NCBI RefSeq assembly: GCF_029867415.1
Contig: NC_081185.1
Location: 130,581,848-130,645,847, forward strand
Reading direction: 5' to 3'
Source: Vicia villosa
Lineage: Eukaryota > Streptophyta > Magnoliopsida > Fabales > Fabaceae
Length of the DNA: 64,000 nt
Below the pieces are notes generated by a model. It did not search any database. It was not told where the DNA came from and saw nothing but the letters and a program-made list of their open reading frames with translations. A program made the position numbers and the translations under genes. This document shows, piece by piece, positions 1-11,526 of this stretch (positions are counted from its first letter, which is position 1; each line of letters begins with the position of its first letter).

Positions 1-797
1 TCATGCATCAGAGTGTCTGATGTTGTTGGAAAAAAAGCAGGGATTCATAAAAGTGTGAGCTTGGATGACATAACTGCATAACTGCAGGATGGAGGTTGCG
101 TACTCAAACTTGGTTTCACAATCAGGTCTATGAGAGCATTGAACTCTGGTTCTGTAAAGGGAGGAAGTTCTTTCAAGTGGCAGAAGAAGGAGCTGAATTC
201 AACAGCTAGATGTTAAAACACAATGTGTTGACATTTGGTTCATCTCAGAAGTGGGTTCGAAGGATCAAGATAATCAACATATGGCAGCTGATTATTCTTG
301 AGGATAGTCTTAGACAAATTACTTTTGGGCAGAAGAGTAATAAGTTGAAGACAAAAAGGAGGTGTTTTCTATTCACCTCTTGGAGCTTGTGGTAGAAGTT
401 ATGAGCTATCTATGAAAAAGTGCATCTTGTAATATAGATCTCCCATTGTGGGTGACTTATTGTATTCTAATCAAGATGGTGGCGAAGTGGTATCTAAAGA
501 TTATCAGATGGTGTTTTTTTTTTTGTGTGTGTCGTGGTCATGTCATGCAGAGTAACTTTTAAGGGGGAGCTGTACGTTGCTTTGGCAACATTTATGGCCA
601 AACAGGGGGAGAAGAGATTGTCACCCCAAATCATATTGAACAAGTTGTTTTTGTTCATGTTATGTGATAGTGTAGCTTGTGGAACTTATTCAGCAGGTCT
701 GATGTTTTGATGTGCTTTAGCAATTCTGCATAACTGGTAGTTTGCTAGTTGTTTTTGTGCTGCTGTGGTGACAGAATGTTTTAGCCAAAAATTTGCC

Positions 798-809
798 AAA
801 GGGGGAGAT
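798..809 (+). promoter_or_regulatory. Polypurine tract of element A
   Basis: A purine run (aaagggggagat) lies directly before the TG that opens the LTR. This is the expected plus-strand DNA priming site for reverse transcription. Confidence 0.8.
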
Positions 810-1537
810 TGTAGATGTTTTGATTGGCTGCATTTTGTGGTAAAACATTCATGTGTATTCTGTTGTCTTGACTAAGGTCATGACATGTGGTGTGTAGTGT
901 TAAAGGTTATGCAGGTTCTGGTTGTGTAAGCTAATACATGCTGTGAGTTGGATGTCATGCTCGATGTCATGACATCAGTGTTTGACAGCAGTAGCTGCTA
1001 CAGTTTCTATTCTGTTTCTATTATGTTTCCTTATGTATCTCAGTCTTTATTTTGGGAAACTAAAGATTATGTTGATTGTACATCAGTAATAGAACAAATC
1101 ATGGGCTGTCTTTTTGGCATCCTGATATGTGAGAAGCAGAGAATTGAAGTGAAGAATACTGTTTGCTGTGATTTATGCAGAACAGGTACAACATCAAGAT
1201 GTTCTATGGAATGTCACGACATGCTCTGTGACATCAGTATTTGACAGCAATTACTATTATATTTAGCTGTCACGCGCCTGCTGAGCTGGAATATAAAGAT
1301 TCAGTAAGTACTCAAAAGATGCAGAATATTCTATGGAATATTATGCAATCCTATGTGGCGCAGGTTTAAAGGTCAAGAGAATCAAGATTAGAATATTGGA
1401 GAATTATGCAGTTTCTAATTATGAAGATAAATTAGGAAACTTATGATTGAAGACCTTGTTTGTAGCAGAAGAAATCTGCTGATTTGTAACAGCATGGAGT
1501 GCTGCGATTTTAAGCCCAAGTCCAACTAGGATCAGGT

Positions 1538-1546
1538 TATATATAG
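1538..1546 (+). promoter_or_regulatory. TATA box of element A LTR
   Basis: The motif tatatatag sits in mid-LTR at the position where related LTRs (C, P) also carry TATA boxes. Transcription would be expected to start about 30 bp downstream. Confidence 0.5.
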
Positions 1547-2259
1547 GAATCTTTGTAGCCTTGTAAACCGAACGATCATAATGTAGTCATTAGGGTTTGT
1601 TGTTTAAGTGAACCACCCAGGTTGTGGGATGGTCACTGATTTGTGCCTCGAAGCCTGTAGGTAAGAGGTTTGTTTTATTCACTCAGAAGCTGTGAAGCAA
1701 TGAGTGAAAATTGTGTTCTTGGAACTACGCCATTATGTATATTTAAGTTGTTGGTGATTAAGCCGTCGATGCAGTGGCTGAGTTGTTGACTGCTAGACAT
1801 CGTTGCGATGATTGGGAGTGGAATGGAGATATTCCATATCTAGGGAGAACCTAGGTAGAAGGGTCATTGGGTAGTGATTAAGTGAGGAGTTGTAAACTGG
1901 GAGTTTAGCTCTGAATTGATACTGCTAATAGTGGACTTCATCCCTGGCTTGGTATGCCCCCAGAGTAGGTTGATTGAACCGAACTGGGTAAACAATTCTG
2001 TTGTGTTGTTTATGTTTCTGCATTGTTTATTTGTAAGTTCAGTTTGGATGTCATAACATCGTGCACGACATCAGTGTGTGATTTAATGACTGTGCTAACA
2101 CAGAATCTCTGCTAAGCAGATTTGTTAATGTTAACTGAACTGATATGGGATCCCAACACTTCCAGACTTCTGGATGTTAGATGTAATAAATAATTGAGGG
2201 ATCTGTATGTACTGCCTCAGCCAAGCTGATGACAGACCAGATGTCACAACATCGTATAT

Positions 2260-2303
2260 GACATCTGGGGTCTGTCTTACCGACATCTGGGGTCTGTCTT
2301 ACC
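2260..2303 (+). repeat. 22-bp tandem duplication near LTR end of A
   Basis: Two adjacent identical 22-bp copies (2260-2281 and 2282-2303) begin gacatctgggg. The reversed relative I has only one copy at the equivalent place (about 34325-34350), so the duplication is probably local to this copy. Confidence 0.85.
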
Positions 2304-2312
2304 AGAATTTCA

Positions 2313-2506
2313 AATACCATTGTAATCAAGGTTGATTAGTGGATTAATTCGTCAATTGAGGTAAATCACTCTGTAAGGGGTGGACTGGAGTAGTTTGATT
2401 AACAACGAACCAGGATAAAAATAACTGTGTGATTATTTTTATCTTCCATTTTTTAGAAACAACCCTTATTCAACCCCCCTCTTTCTAAGTGTTTTTCACT
2501 CCTTCA
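2313..2506 (+). repeat. 3' part of the 5' LTR of element B
   Basis: This 194-bp LTR end includes the conserved block before the PBS found in the LTRs of D and B, ending ...cactccttca. Its left part lies upstream of the window, displaced by element A. Confidence 0.8.
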
Positions 2507-2508
2507 AT

Positions 2509-2520
2509 TGGCATCAGTGC
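2509..2520 (+). promoter_or_regulatory. Primer binding site of element B (degenerate)
   Basis: The sequence tggcatcagtgc lies two bases after the LTR end. It resembles the initiator-Met tRNA primer site used by most plant copia elements (tggtatcagagc), with mismatches. Confidence 0.75.
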
Positions 2521-2567
2521 AAACACTTAACAGTGTTAGAGAAAAGATTCAGGAAGAAAAACACGCT

Positions 2568-3290
2568 ATGACAACTTCTACTCCACCATCTAATTCTGAA
2601 CAAAGCAACAATGCTAAATCTAGCTTTAATGGATTCAATAGACCACCAGTCTTTGATGGTGAGAACTTTGAATATTGGAAAGATAGGCTTGAAAGCTACT
2701 TTCTATGCCAAGATGGTGATCTATGGGATTTAGTGTTGGATGGTTACACACATCCAGTAACTACTCGTGGAGTCAAGATTACTAGACAGGCTATGAGTGA
2801 TGAGCAAAAGAAAGAGTTCAAAAATCACCACAAAGCAAGGACTATATTGTTAAATGCCATTTCACATGCTGAATATGAGAAAATCACAAACAGGGAAACT
2901 GCTCATGATATTTTTGAATCTCTGAAGATGAGTCATGAAGGAAATGCACAAGTCAAGGAGACAAAGGCTTTGGCTCTCATCCAGAAGTATGAAGCTTTCA
3001 GAATGGAAGATGATGAAAATATTGAAGCAATGTTTTCCAGATTCTAGACTTTGACTGCTGGATTGAGAGTTCTTGACAAGGGATACACAAAAGCTGATCA
3101 AGTTAAGAAGATAATCAGAAGTCTACCCCGAAGATGGGGACCAATAGTTACAGCTTTCAAGATTGCAAAGAACTTGAATGAAGTATCTCTTGAGGAGCTT
3201 ATAAGTGCTCTAAGGAGTCATGAGATTGAACTTGATGCAAATGAGCCTCAGAAGAAAGGTAAGTCTATTGCTTTAAAATCTAAAAATAAA
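2568..3290 (+). pseudogene. B gag, N-terminal part (UBN2-type Gag domain)
   Basis: Gag forms the cytoplasmic virus-like particle. The ATG at 2568 is preferred over the GTG-like opening because the region upstream is the PBS/leader and the protein from 2568 aligns with the start of the D gag (14279). The PPVFDGENFEYWKDRLESYF block is the typical copia Gag start. An in-frame TAG at 3045-3047 interrupts it where the D gag has glutamine. Reading continues in the same frame to 3290, where element C is inserted (TSD ccttg). The remainder of this gag resumes at 10257. Confidence 0.85.
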
Positions 3291-3295
3291 CCTTG

Positions 3296-4202
3296 TGAAG
3301 GTGTTTTCATGTTGACTGCATTATTGGTAAAACATACCTGGTTGATATTGTATATGCAGTTTGTACATATGTGTGAAGCTAATACAAGTTTTGTAGTGAA
3401 TGTCATGATCGATGTCATGACATCCGTGTGTGACAGCAGGAGCTGTTATTGTTTATTAATTGTGTTTCCCGATTTGTCCCTTTTATCAGTTTAGGAAACT
3501 TTTTATTGAGTGCTGCATATTTCGTCCAGAAGATCCTACTGACAGCACATTGTGTAACAGACAGTTGGCGTGTGAATTAGGTTAACTTTGTTAACCCTAA
3601 TATGTTTCTTAAAAAGCCCAAGGCCCAAAACTGCATATAAAAAGGACTGCAATCCTATTTTGGAACACAGACAGAAGATTGTGTATTGTGAAGAACTGTT
3701 GTTCTGTAACTGTCTCGTGTGATCCAAGCAATTGTCCTTGATGATTGCGTTGGAATTAGTTTGTGTTTGTGTAATGTCACTCTAAGCTTTTAAGCACGAG
3801 AGTGTGTCTCTTAATTGAAGCTTTTAAGCAGATCAAGGTGTGTTTTTGAAGAGTGTCTTCTATCTGTAATTGTTTATTGTTTATGTGTAATCACTGCTGT
3901 GATTGAGGGGGAGTGGAATGGAGATATTCCATATCTAGGTAGAACCTAGGTAGAAGGGTCATTGGATAGTGATTAAGTGAGAAGTTATAAACGAGGGAGT
4001 TTAGCTTTGAATTGATACTACTGATAGTGGACTTCATCCCTGGCTTGGTAGCCCCCAGAGTAGGTTGTTAGACCGAACTGGGTAAACAATTCTGTGTGTT
4101 CTTTATTGTTTTTATGCTATTTTGGTATTACTGTCTGTGCTCTGTAATTGTGGATGTCATAACATCCAGTTTGACATCGAGCGTGTGTTACTAAAATTTT
4201 CA
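3296..4202 (+). repeat. 5' LTR of element C
   Basis: The LTR runs TGAAGGTG...ATTTTCA. It contains the palindrome gatgtcatgacatc (3411-3424) and a TATA box (3636-3644). The short ORF spanning its start is gag of B running into the LTR. Confidence 0.93.
3636..3644 (+). promoter_or_regulatory. TATA box of C 5' LTR
   Basis: The motif tataaaaag in the LTR would drive the genomic RNA. The equivalent in the 3' LTR (about 9685) is changed to aataaaaag, so only the 5' copy retains the consensus. Confidence 0.6.
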
Positions 4203-4204
4203 AT

Positions 4205-4216
4205 TGGCATCAGAGC
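4205..4216 (+). promoter_or_regulatory. Primer binding site of element C
   Basis: The sequence tggcatcagagc lies two bases after the LTR end. It is complementary in type to the initiator-Met tRNA 3' end, with one change from the common tggtatcagagc. Confidence 0.85.
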
Positions 4217-4273
4217 AGGCACCCTGCATGTTTACATCTGGGTGAGATCTAGGGATAACAAAATTCTGGTACT

Positions 4274-5813
4274 ATGGAGAAGGAACTGTTAGTGTTTGGA
4301 AACAGACCACCTATCCTGGATGGATCTAACTATGACTACTGGAAACCTCGTATGGTAGAAGTCATTAAGTCAGTGGACAACAAGGCCTGGAGAGCTGTTG
4401 AAAGTGGATGGAAACATTCTGAGAAAATTCTGGAAGATGGAACCACTATTCTAATTCCTGAAACTCAATGGAGCAAATATGAAGAAGAGTTAACTTTGGG
4501 CAATTCCAAGGCCCTAAGTGCACTGTTCAATAGTATTGACAAGAACATATTCAGACTTGTGCAACACTGTGAACTTGCTAAAGAAGCTTGGGATATTCTC
4601 AAAACGGCACATGAAGGCACGTCCAAGGTCAAGACGTCGAGACTTCAAATTCTTACCACCAAGTTTGAGAATCTCAAAATGAAAGAGGATGAAACCATTT
4701 ATGAATTCTACATGAATATTCTTGAGATATCAAACAACTCAGGTGCCTTAGGAGAAAAAATTACTGGAGAAAAATTGGTAAGGAAGGTCCTCAGATCAGT
4801 GCCTAAGCAATTTGATATGAAGGTAACTGCCATAGAGGAAGCCAAGACATCAGCAAAATGAAGCTGGACGAACTCATTGGGTCTCTACAAACCTTTGAGT
4901 TGAGCATTTGTAAACCTGTTGAAGAGAAGAACAAAAGCATAGCGTTTATCACCAACACAGATGATAGTGATGGAAATAATGACAATATATCAGAAGCCAT
5001 AGCCATGCTTGGAAAACAATTCAACAGATTTATTAAAAGGGTTGGTCAGAAGTCCAGATTCAATGTCAAGAACACTTCCAATGACATCAACAAAACATAT
5101 GCTCCTAACAGAAGAGTCTCAGCTGAAGAAAAGGCAGATCTGGAAAGAGAGGTTCAATGTCACGCTTGTGAAGGATATGGACACATTCGAGTTGAATGTC
5201 CCACCTACCTCAAAGAGCAAAGAAAAGGTATGTCTGCCACTCGATTTGATGAAAACTCAGATAGTGATACTGAAGAGGAATGTGCTGCTCTAACAAGTGT
5301 GTGTACACTTAATCACAAAAATAACAAAAATGCCCCTACTTTTGAAGAACTGGCCATCTCATACAATGATCTAAGGATCAAAAGTGCTGAAATGTGGAGG
5401 ATAAAGGAGAAACAAAAGAAAGTTATAGAAGAACTGGAAGTCGAGAAAAGAGAACTTCTAGCAACCATAGCACATCTCAATGGTGAAATCAGCATTTTCA
5501 ACTACAAACTAGATCATATGTCGAGATCAATTAGAATGCTGAACAATGGAACTGACTCCCTTGAAAAGATTCTTGAAATTGGTCAGAAAGGAGGAAATCG
5601 GTCTGGATTAGGATTTGTAAATGAACCTAATCTAGGGTTAAAAGAGTCAGAACCAGAAACACTCCCTGTCAAGCAGATGTCAGCATCGACGTCACGACAT
5701 CATGAAATGAGGAATTGGAATCAAGCAAAAGGGAAATTTCAGAAATGAAGATGCTACTACTGTGGGAGATTTGGCCACCTGAAACGATTTTTCTATGAAC
5801 TGATTGGATACCC
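4274..5813 (+). pseudogene. C gag, with CCHC zinc knuckles, frameshifted
   Basis: Copia Gag of the SIRE1 type, the structural protein of the virus-like particle. The ATG at 4274 lies 71 nt after the PBS and opens a 195-codon stretch with the Gag start block (RPPILDGSNYDYWKPRM). The frame changes at 4858-4861, where an ATGA overlap shifts reading to frame 1. Frame 1 carries a CX2CX4HX4C knuckle (CHACEGYGHIRVEC, around 5158-5200). A TGA at 5746-5748 stops it. A second knuckle follows at about 5752-5795 (CYYCGRFGH...), but its last cysteine is replaced by phenylalanine. Another frame change occurs near 5814 before the protease. Confidence 0.88.
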
Positions 5814-7033
5814 TTGGAAAAATGTACAAACAATCTCAACCAGCATAACCCTCTCACGAAACAACAATGGGTTGCTAAATGTTCTGCTTTAATTGCTCAC
5901 ACCTCCTTGAGGGTGTCAACCAAAGGAGACATGTATTTTGATAGTGGATGTTCAAAACACATCACAGGAATGAAAAACTTGTTAGAAGAAATCAAGCCAC
6001 ACTCCACCAGCTATGTGACCTTCGGTGATGGAGCCAGGGGAGAGATTAAAGGGATAGGAAAACTAGAACATGCAGGAGCCCATCAACTAGATAGTGTTCT
6101 ACTAGTCAAAGGTCTAGCTGCAAACTTGATCAACATCAGTCAACTATGTGACCAAGGCCTAAAAGTCAGATTTACCAGAGATGAATGTGTGGTCACTAAT
6201 GAAGAAGATGTAGAGGTCATGAAGGGAGTAAGATCCAAAGACAACTGCTACTTATGGGAACCCAAAATAGAAAGTCATTCATCAATATGCGCCATGGCAA
6301 AAGAAGAAAAAGAAGTTAGACTCTAGCATCAAACACTGGGACATCTTCATTTGAGAGGAATGAAAAAGATCATAAACAAGGAAGCTGTGAGAGGAATACC
6401 TAAGCTACAGAATGATGAAGGCAAAGTTTGTGGAGAATGTCAGGCTGGCAAGCAAACCAGGACCTCTCACCCAAGGGTCAGTCAACTCACCACCTCTAAA
6501 ACTCTGGAACTATTGCATATGGATCTAATGGGACCAATGCAAGTGGAAAGTCTTGGAGGAAAAAGGTATGCTTATGTAGTAGTTGATGATTACTCCAGAT
6601 ACACATGGATAAGCTTCATTAGAGAAAAATCCGACATATTTGATGTATTTAAAGAGCTATGCACTAGACTACAAAGAGAAAAGGAAAGCACCGTCATCAG
6701 AATCTGAAGCGATCATGGAAAAGAGTTTGAGAATGCCAGATTTGCTGAATTCTGCTCAACTAAAGGAATTAGTCATGAATTCTCCTCCCCTATTACATCC
6801 CAACAAAACAGAGTAGTAGAAAGGAAAAATAGGACTATACAAGAATCAGCCAGAGCAATGATTCATGCTAAGAAACTACCCATGTATTTTTGGGCTAAGG
6901 CTATGAACACAGCCTGCTATGTCCATAACAGAGTAACATTAGAAAAGGAACCTCCTCCACTCTTTATGAACTCTGGAGAGGAAAGAAACCAAGTGTCAAG
7001 TATTTTCATGTTTTTGGGAGCAAGTGCCACATC
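5814..7033 (+). pseudogene. C pol part 1: protease and integrase
   Basis: The aspartic protease signature FDSGCSKHITG is at about 5937-5969. The GAG-pre-integrase HHCC zinc region follows (LGHLHLRGMKK near 6338-6368, then the CGECQAGK pair near 6430). An in-frame TAG lies at 6324-6326 at the position usually occupied by the tryptophan before this motif. The integrase core carries the first catalytic Asp (HMDLMGP near 6515), then a TGA at 6705-6707 immediately before the second (SDHGKEF), and the Glu in VVERKNRT near 6814. A frameshift near 6955 moves reading into the frame used from 7034. Integrase would join the cDNA to chromosomal DNA; this copy cannot make one intact. Confidence 0.88.
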
Positions 7034-8959
7034 TTGACAGATCGAGACCAAAGGAGAAAAATGGACTCCAAAAGTGATGAAGGCATATTCTTGGGATATT
7101 CAACAAACAGTAGGGCTTATAGAGTATTCAACACCAGAACACAAGTGTTGATGGAATTCATCAATGTGGTCGTCGATGATCAACATGGAGAATTCGATGT
7201 CACAGAGAATGTTGAAACATTCATTGAAATTCAGGCTGAACAGACAAACCAACCTGAAGTGAGTAATGAAACTCCTTCAGAGCCAGAACTTGAGCCAATC
7301 AGCAAAGATCCATCTATTAGAATTCAGAAAGATCACCCCAAGGAACTGATAATAGGAGATCTCAACAGTGGAATAATGACCAGGTCAAAAGGAACTGTAG
7401 CTAACTCCTGCTTTGTGTCCAAAGTTGAACAAAAAAATGTAAAGGAAGCCCTGACAGATGAGTTTTGGATCAATGCCATGCAAGAGGAACTTGCACAGTT
7501 CAAAAGGAACAAAGTATGGGAACTGGTATCTAGACCAGAAGGAACAAATATCATAGATTCCAAATGGATATACAAGAACAAAACTGATGAACAAGGAGTC
7601 ATAACAAGAAACAAGGCCAGGTTAGTGGCTCAAGGATACACTCAAGTAGAGGGAGTAGACTTTGATGAGACTTTTGCACCTGTAGCAAGACTTGAGTCAA
7701 TCAAAATTCTACTAGGAGTAGCCTGCATCCTGAAGTTCAAACTTTATCAGATGGATGTAAAAAGTGCATTTCTAAATGGATATCTGAACGAAGAATTTTA
7801 TGTGGAACAACCTAAAGGGTTTGCTGATCCAAATTTTCCTGATCATGTATACAAACTGAGAAAAGCTCTCTATGGGTTGAAACAAGCTCCAAGAGCTTGG
7901 TATGAAAAGTTAACTGAATTTCTGACCATAAATGGATATAAGAAAGGTGGAATAGACAAAACCCTCTTCGTCAAAAACACAGATGGAAGAATCATGATTG
8001 CTCAGATATATGTGGATGACACAGTGTTTGGAGGAATGTCAGATACAATGGTAAAACACTTTGTTGGTCAAATGCAGACCGAATTTGAAGTGAGTATGGT
8101 TGGGGAACTGACTTACTTTCTTGGTCTTCAAATCAAGAAAATGGAAGACTCCACATTCATGTCTCAAAGCAAATATGCCAAGAATATTGTAAAGAAATTT
8201 GGTATGGACAATGCAAGTCACAAAAGAACTCCTGCACCAACACATCAAAAGCTATCCAAAGATGAAGGGGGCATAAGTATTGACCAGACTTTCTACATAA
8301 GCATGATTGGAAGCTTGTTATATCTGACAGCCAGTAGACCAGATATTACATTTGCATTCGGAGTGTGTGCTAGATATCAAGCAGAACCAAAGGCAAGTCA
8401 CTTGAATCAAGTCAAGAGAATTCTTAAATATGTAAACGGGACTTCAGACTATGGCATATTGTACACCAATGGAAGTGACCCTGTCTTGACTGGTTACTGT
8501 GACGGTGACTGGGCTGGAAGTGCTGATGACAGAAAAAGCACATCTGAAGGATGATTCTTTCTAGGTAGCAACCTTATATCGTGGTTCAGCAAGAAACAAA
8601 ATTGTGTCTCCTTATCTACTGCTGAAGCAGAGTACATAGTAGCTGGTAGTAGTTGTTCAAAATTGGTCTGGATGAAACAAATGCTGACTGAGTACAATGT
8701 CCCTTAAAATGTCATGACTTTATATTGTGACAATCTCAGTGCTATCAATATCTCCAAAACTCCAATCTAGCATAGCAGAACGAAACATATTGATATCCGA
8801 CAGCACTTTATCAGAGAAATCGTCGAAGATAAAGTAATTTTCCTAGAGCAGATAAACACTGAACTTCAGCTAGCTGACATCTTCACAAAAGCTCTTAATG
8901 CTAGACAGTTTGAAAACTTACGAAGCAAGTTGGGACTCTGCATCCTTGAAGAACCATAG
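7034..8959 (+). pseudogene. C pol part 2: reverse transcriptase and RNase H
   Basis: A 506-codon open stretch (7034-8554) covers the integrase tail and the copia RT (RVT_2). It contains [36 protein letters not shown], the catalytic YVDD at 8009-8020, and SRPDI. The Ty1-type RNase H follows with three further stops (8552-8554, 8705-8707, 8768-8770) before the normal end at 8957-8959. It still shows LSTAEAEY, DNLSAI and KHIDIRHHFIRE. The stops at 5746, 6324, 6705 and 8768 all fit simple C-to-T or G-to-A changes of Trp, Arg or Gln codons, the pattern expected of methylated, silenced DNA. Confidence 0.9.
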
Positions 8960-9344
8960 AGTTAACAAAAAAAACAGGTGGAGAAGACACTTCTGTTGGC
9001 TTTGGCAACATTTGTGGCCAAATAGGGGGAGAAGTAATTTATGTCACCCCAGAACAACAAGAATGGTGGTTGTGTGTGATCAACCCCAAAACAACAAGAA
9101 TGGTGGTTGTGTGTGATCAACAATACTAATTTGCTTATCTTTGTGTTAATCTGTTTGTGCTTGTGCTACTCTGGTGGCTGTCTGTTTGGTTTTGTCGAAG
9201 CACAGTGTGCATACTAGTGATGTATGCTATATGTTTTGTATTAGCTTGTGTTATTGTGTTTTGGTTATCTTGTGTCCGCTGCAAGTTTTTCTCTGGTATG
9301 GTGTGACAGGTTGTTTTAGACAAAAATTTGCCAAAGGGGTAGAT
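8960..9344 (+). other. C 3' untranslated region with internal and true polypurine tracts
   Basis: There is no coding sequence here. An internal 'agggggagaa' tract lies at about 9023-9033, two copies of a 37-bp unit (gaatggtggttgtgtgtgat) lie within about 9047-9120, and the polypurine tract before the LTR is at 9333-9344 (aaaggggtagat, one T interrupting). Confidence 0.75.
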
Positions 9345-10251
9345 TAAAGGTGTTTTCATGTTGGCCGCATTATTGGTAAAACATACCTGGTTGATATTGT
9401 ATATGCAGGTTGCATATATGTGTGAAGCTAATACAGGTTTTGTAGTGAATGTCATGATCGATGTCATGACATCCGTATGTGACAGCAGGAGCTGTTATTA
9501 TTTATTAATTGTGTTTCCTGATTTATCCCTTTTATCAGTTTAGGAAACTTTTTATTGAGTGCTGCATATTTTGTCCAGAAGATCCTACTGACAGCACATT
9601 GTGTAATAGACAGTTGGCGTGTGAATTAGGTTAACTTTGTTAACCATAATCTGTTTCTTAAAAAGCCCAAGGCCCAACACTGCAAATAAAAAGGCCTGCA
9701 ATCCTATTTTGGAACGCAGACAGAAGATTGTGTATTGTGAAGAACTGCTGTTCTGTAACTGTCTCGTGTGATCCAAGCAATTGTCCTTGATGATTGCGTT
9801 GGAATTAGTTTGTGTTTGTGTAATGTCACTCTAAGCTTTTAAGCACGAGTGTGTGTCTCTTGGTTGAAGCTTTTAAGCAGATCAAGGTGTGTTTTTGAAG
9901 AGTGTCTTCTATCTATAATTGTTTATTGTTTATGTGTAATCACTGTTGTGATTGAGGGGGAGTGGAATGAAGATATTCCATATCTAGGTAGAACCTAGGT
10001 AGAAGGGTCATTAGGTAGTGATTAAGTGAGAAGTTGAAAACGAGGGAGTTTAGCTTTGAATTGATACTACTGATAGTGGACTTCATCCCTGGCTTGGTAG
10101 CCCCCAGAGTAGGTTGTTAGACCGAACTGGGTAAACAATTATGTGTTTTCTTTATTGTTTTTATACTATTTTGGTATTACTGTCTGTGCTGCGTAATTGT
10201 GGATGTCATAAAATCCAGTTTGACATCGAGCGTGTGTTACTAGAATTTTCA
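9345..10251 (+). repeat. 3' LTR of element C
   Basis: 907 bp, aligned without gaps to 3296-4202. The opening TG has become TA. It carries the palindrome at 9460-9473. TSD ccttg follows at 10252-10256. Confidence 0.93.
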
Positions 10252-10256
10252 CCTTG

Positions 10257-10965
10257 TGCTAACGCTTTTCAGGTAGAAGAGAAAGGATCTGACGATTCAG
10301 AGTCAGAAGTAGAAGATGAACTGTCTCTCATATCTTGAAGGGTGAATCAACTCTGGAAAAGCAAGCAGAGAAGATTCAAAAACTTCAAGAAACCTGAAAA
10401 GGGAGAGTCTTCTGAATACAAAAAATCTGGCAAGAATAAGGTAGTGTGTTATGAACAAAGAACCTGGACACTTCAAGAATGAATGTCCTAAGCATCAGAG
10501 AGAAAAGCCCAGAAAGAAGTTTGAAAAGAAGAAAGGCATGATGGCTACATGGGATGACTCTAATTCATCTGATCAAGAGTCAGAGTTTGAAGATGGGCAA
10601 GCCAACATAGCACTCATGGCAACAGTTGATGCTGAAGAAGAATCTACCTCTGATTCACACTCTGAAGAGGTATTTTCTGAACTCACTAGAGAAGACTTAG
10701 TTTCTAGCTTATCAGAACTTCTGGAAGTCAAGAGTAAACTTAGTCTCAAATACAAAAAGCTCAAAGAGATTTTTGCATTTGAAACTTAGAGATTTGAAAT
10801 AGAAAACTCTGAACTAAAAGAAAAAGTTTTAAAATTAACTAAAGATGTTGATTTTTTGAAAACATCTTCAAGTTCAGACACGTCTATTCCAAGCACTAAC
10901 AATATTCTGAAAGAATATGACTTGAGCTTCAGAAAGTTCTTATCTAGAGGTATAGGCAGAAGTCA
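10257..10965 (+). pseudogene. B gag, C-terminal part
   Basis: This continues the gag interrupted at 3290 and aligns with residues about 241-470 of the D gag: the acidic ESEVEDELSLIS run, a TGA at 10336-10338 where D has arginine, a damaged zinc knuckle near 10450-10490 (short deletion shifts the frame), an acidic Ser-rich stretch, and the EYDLSFRKFLSR block. Homology stops abruptly at 10965, where the sequence switches to something almost identical to the D 3' region. The junction shares a 'tcag' microhomology. Confidence 0.85.
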
Positions 10966-11337
10966 GTCAGAACCTCTTTTAAAGCAAAACAGCTGTTACG
11001 TTTTTATCTCGGGATGGTAAACCTGTCGTTACTATTCATGGATAAGCGCGCGTGCAGTTGAAGGGACGCCGACCATAGGTAACTGTGCTAGTCACCTCAT
11101 TTGTCTTTATTATCTCTCCTCACGTCACGTAACATTAAATGCTTTTCATCATTCGTTTCATTTTATTTTCTTTTAAATACTCTTCAAACTCTTCTCTTTC
11201 CCTCTCATCTCTCTCTATCTCTTTGCATTCCTCATCAAGTTTTTCTCTCTCTCTTTTTTCGTCTCTTGCTCAAACAATTTTTTTTTAAAATACTCCTAGC
11301 TCAAACCTAGCGTTCACCCTAAGCCTGTTGAAGATCT

Positions 11338-11526
11338 ATGACTCAAAGGCGACAGATCTCTACATTTCTCGGGATGGCTCTCCTAATACCTCTCAAGTCA
11401 GACCTCTTCTTTGATGTTGTTATCAACTTTCACCCAAAGACAGAAGACTTTCTTGAGTTATGGGAGGAGGTTAAGAATGATATTCTTAACTTCTATGTTG
11501 AGGGAAAGCCCCGTTTGCAACATTAG
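11338..11526 (+). pseudogene. Short 3' ORF of element D (copy 1), unknown protein remnant
   Basis: A 62-codon ORF begins MTQRRQIS and ends ...YVEGKPRLQH. It lies where Sireviruses often carry an extra ORF after pol, sometimes called env-like. I recognise no domain. The second copy (19653-19841) differs by one residue (Thr to Ala). A CT-rich leader precedes it and AT-rich sequence with aatgaaa follows, so it may be the remnant of a separately transcribed unit. It is probably a truncated remnant rather than a working gene. Confidence 0.4.

Larger units (their letters stand above)
1..2312 (+). mobile_element. Element A: 3' end of a SIRE-type Ty1/copia retrotransposon
   Basis: Only the 3' end is in the window. 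Positions 1-797 are internal 3' sequence with no recognisable coding domain. Around 545-640 it matches, with divergence, the segment just after pol in element C (8985-9040), including a 'gggggagaa' tract. A polypurine tract and a 1.5-kb LTR follow. The right LTR end (2312) abuts sequence equal to the inside of a different LTR (element B), so A inserted into B's 5' LTR. The 5 bp after the end (aatac, 2313-2317) should recur upstream of the window as the other half of the target duplication. Assignment to SIRE rests on LTR similarity to C. Confidence 0.8.
810..2312 (+). repeat. 3' LTR of element A (1503 bp)
   Basis: It starts TGTAGATG after a polypurine tract and ends ...AATTTCA. The interior (about 1815-2000) is nearly the same as the conserved block in the LTRs of C (about 3905-4100) and, reversed, of I (about 34430-34620). 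It contains the 14-bp palindrome gatgtcatgacatc at 963-976 and a TATA-like box at 1538-1546. The short ORF at 948-1244 lies wholly inside the LTR and looks fortuitous. Confidence 0.82.
3296..10251 (+). mobile_element. Element C: full-length but decayed SIRE1-like copia element
   Basis: The boundaries are exact. TSD ccttg occurs at 3291-3295 and 10252-10256, the two LTRs are both 907 bp, the PBS follows the left LTR, and a polypurine tract precedes the right one. Gag-pol order is gag, protease, integrase, RT, RNase H, which is the copia order. The coding sequence closely resembles the soybean SIRE1 group. It is inserted in B's gag. By eye about 37 differences separate the two LTRs (about 4%), so it is much older than D. 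Several stops and frameshifts make it non-autonomous now. Confidence 0.93.

Noticed and set aside
948..1244. 98-codon Cys-rich ORF
   Set aside because: Inside the LTR of element A, covering its palindromes; not conserved in the C or P LTRs.
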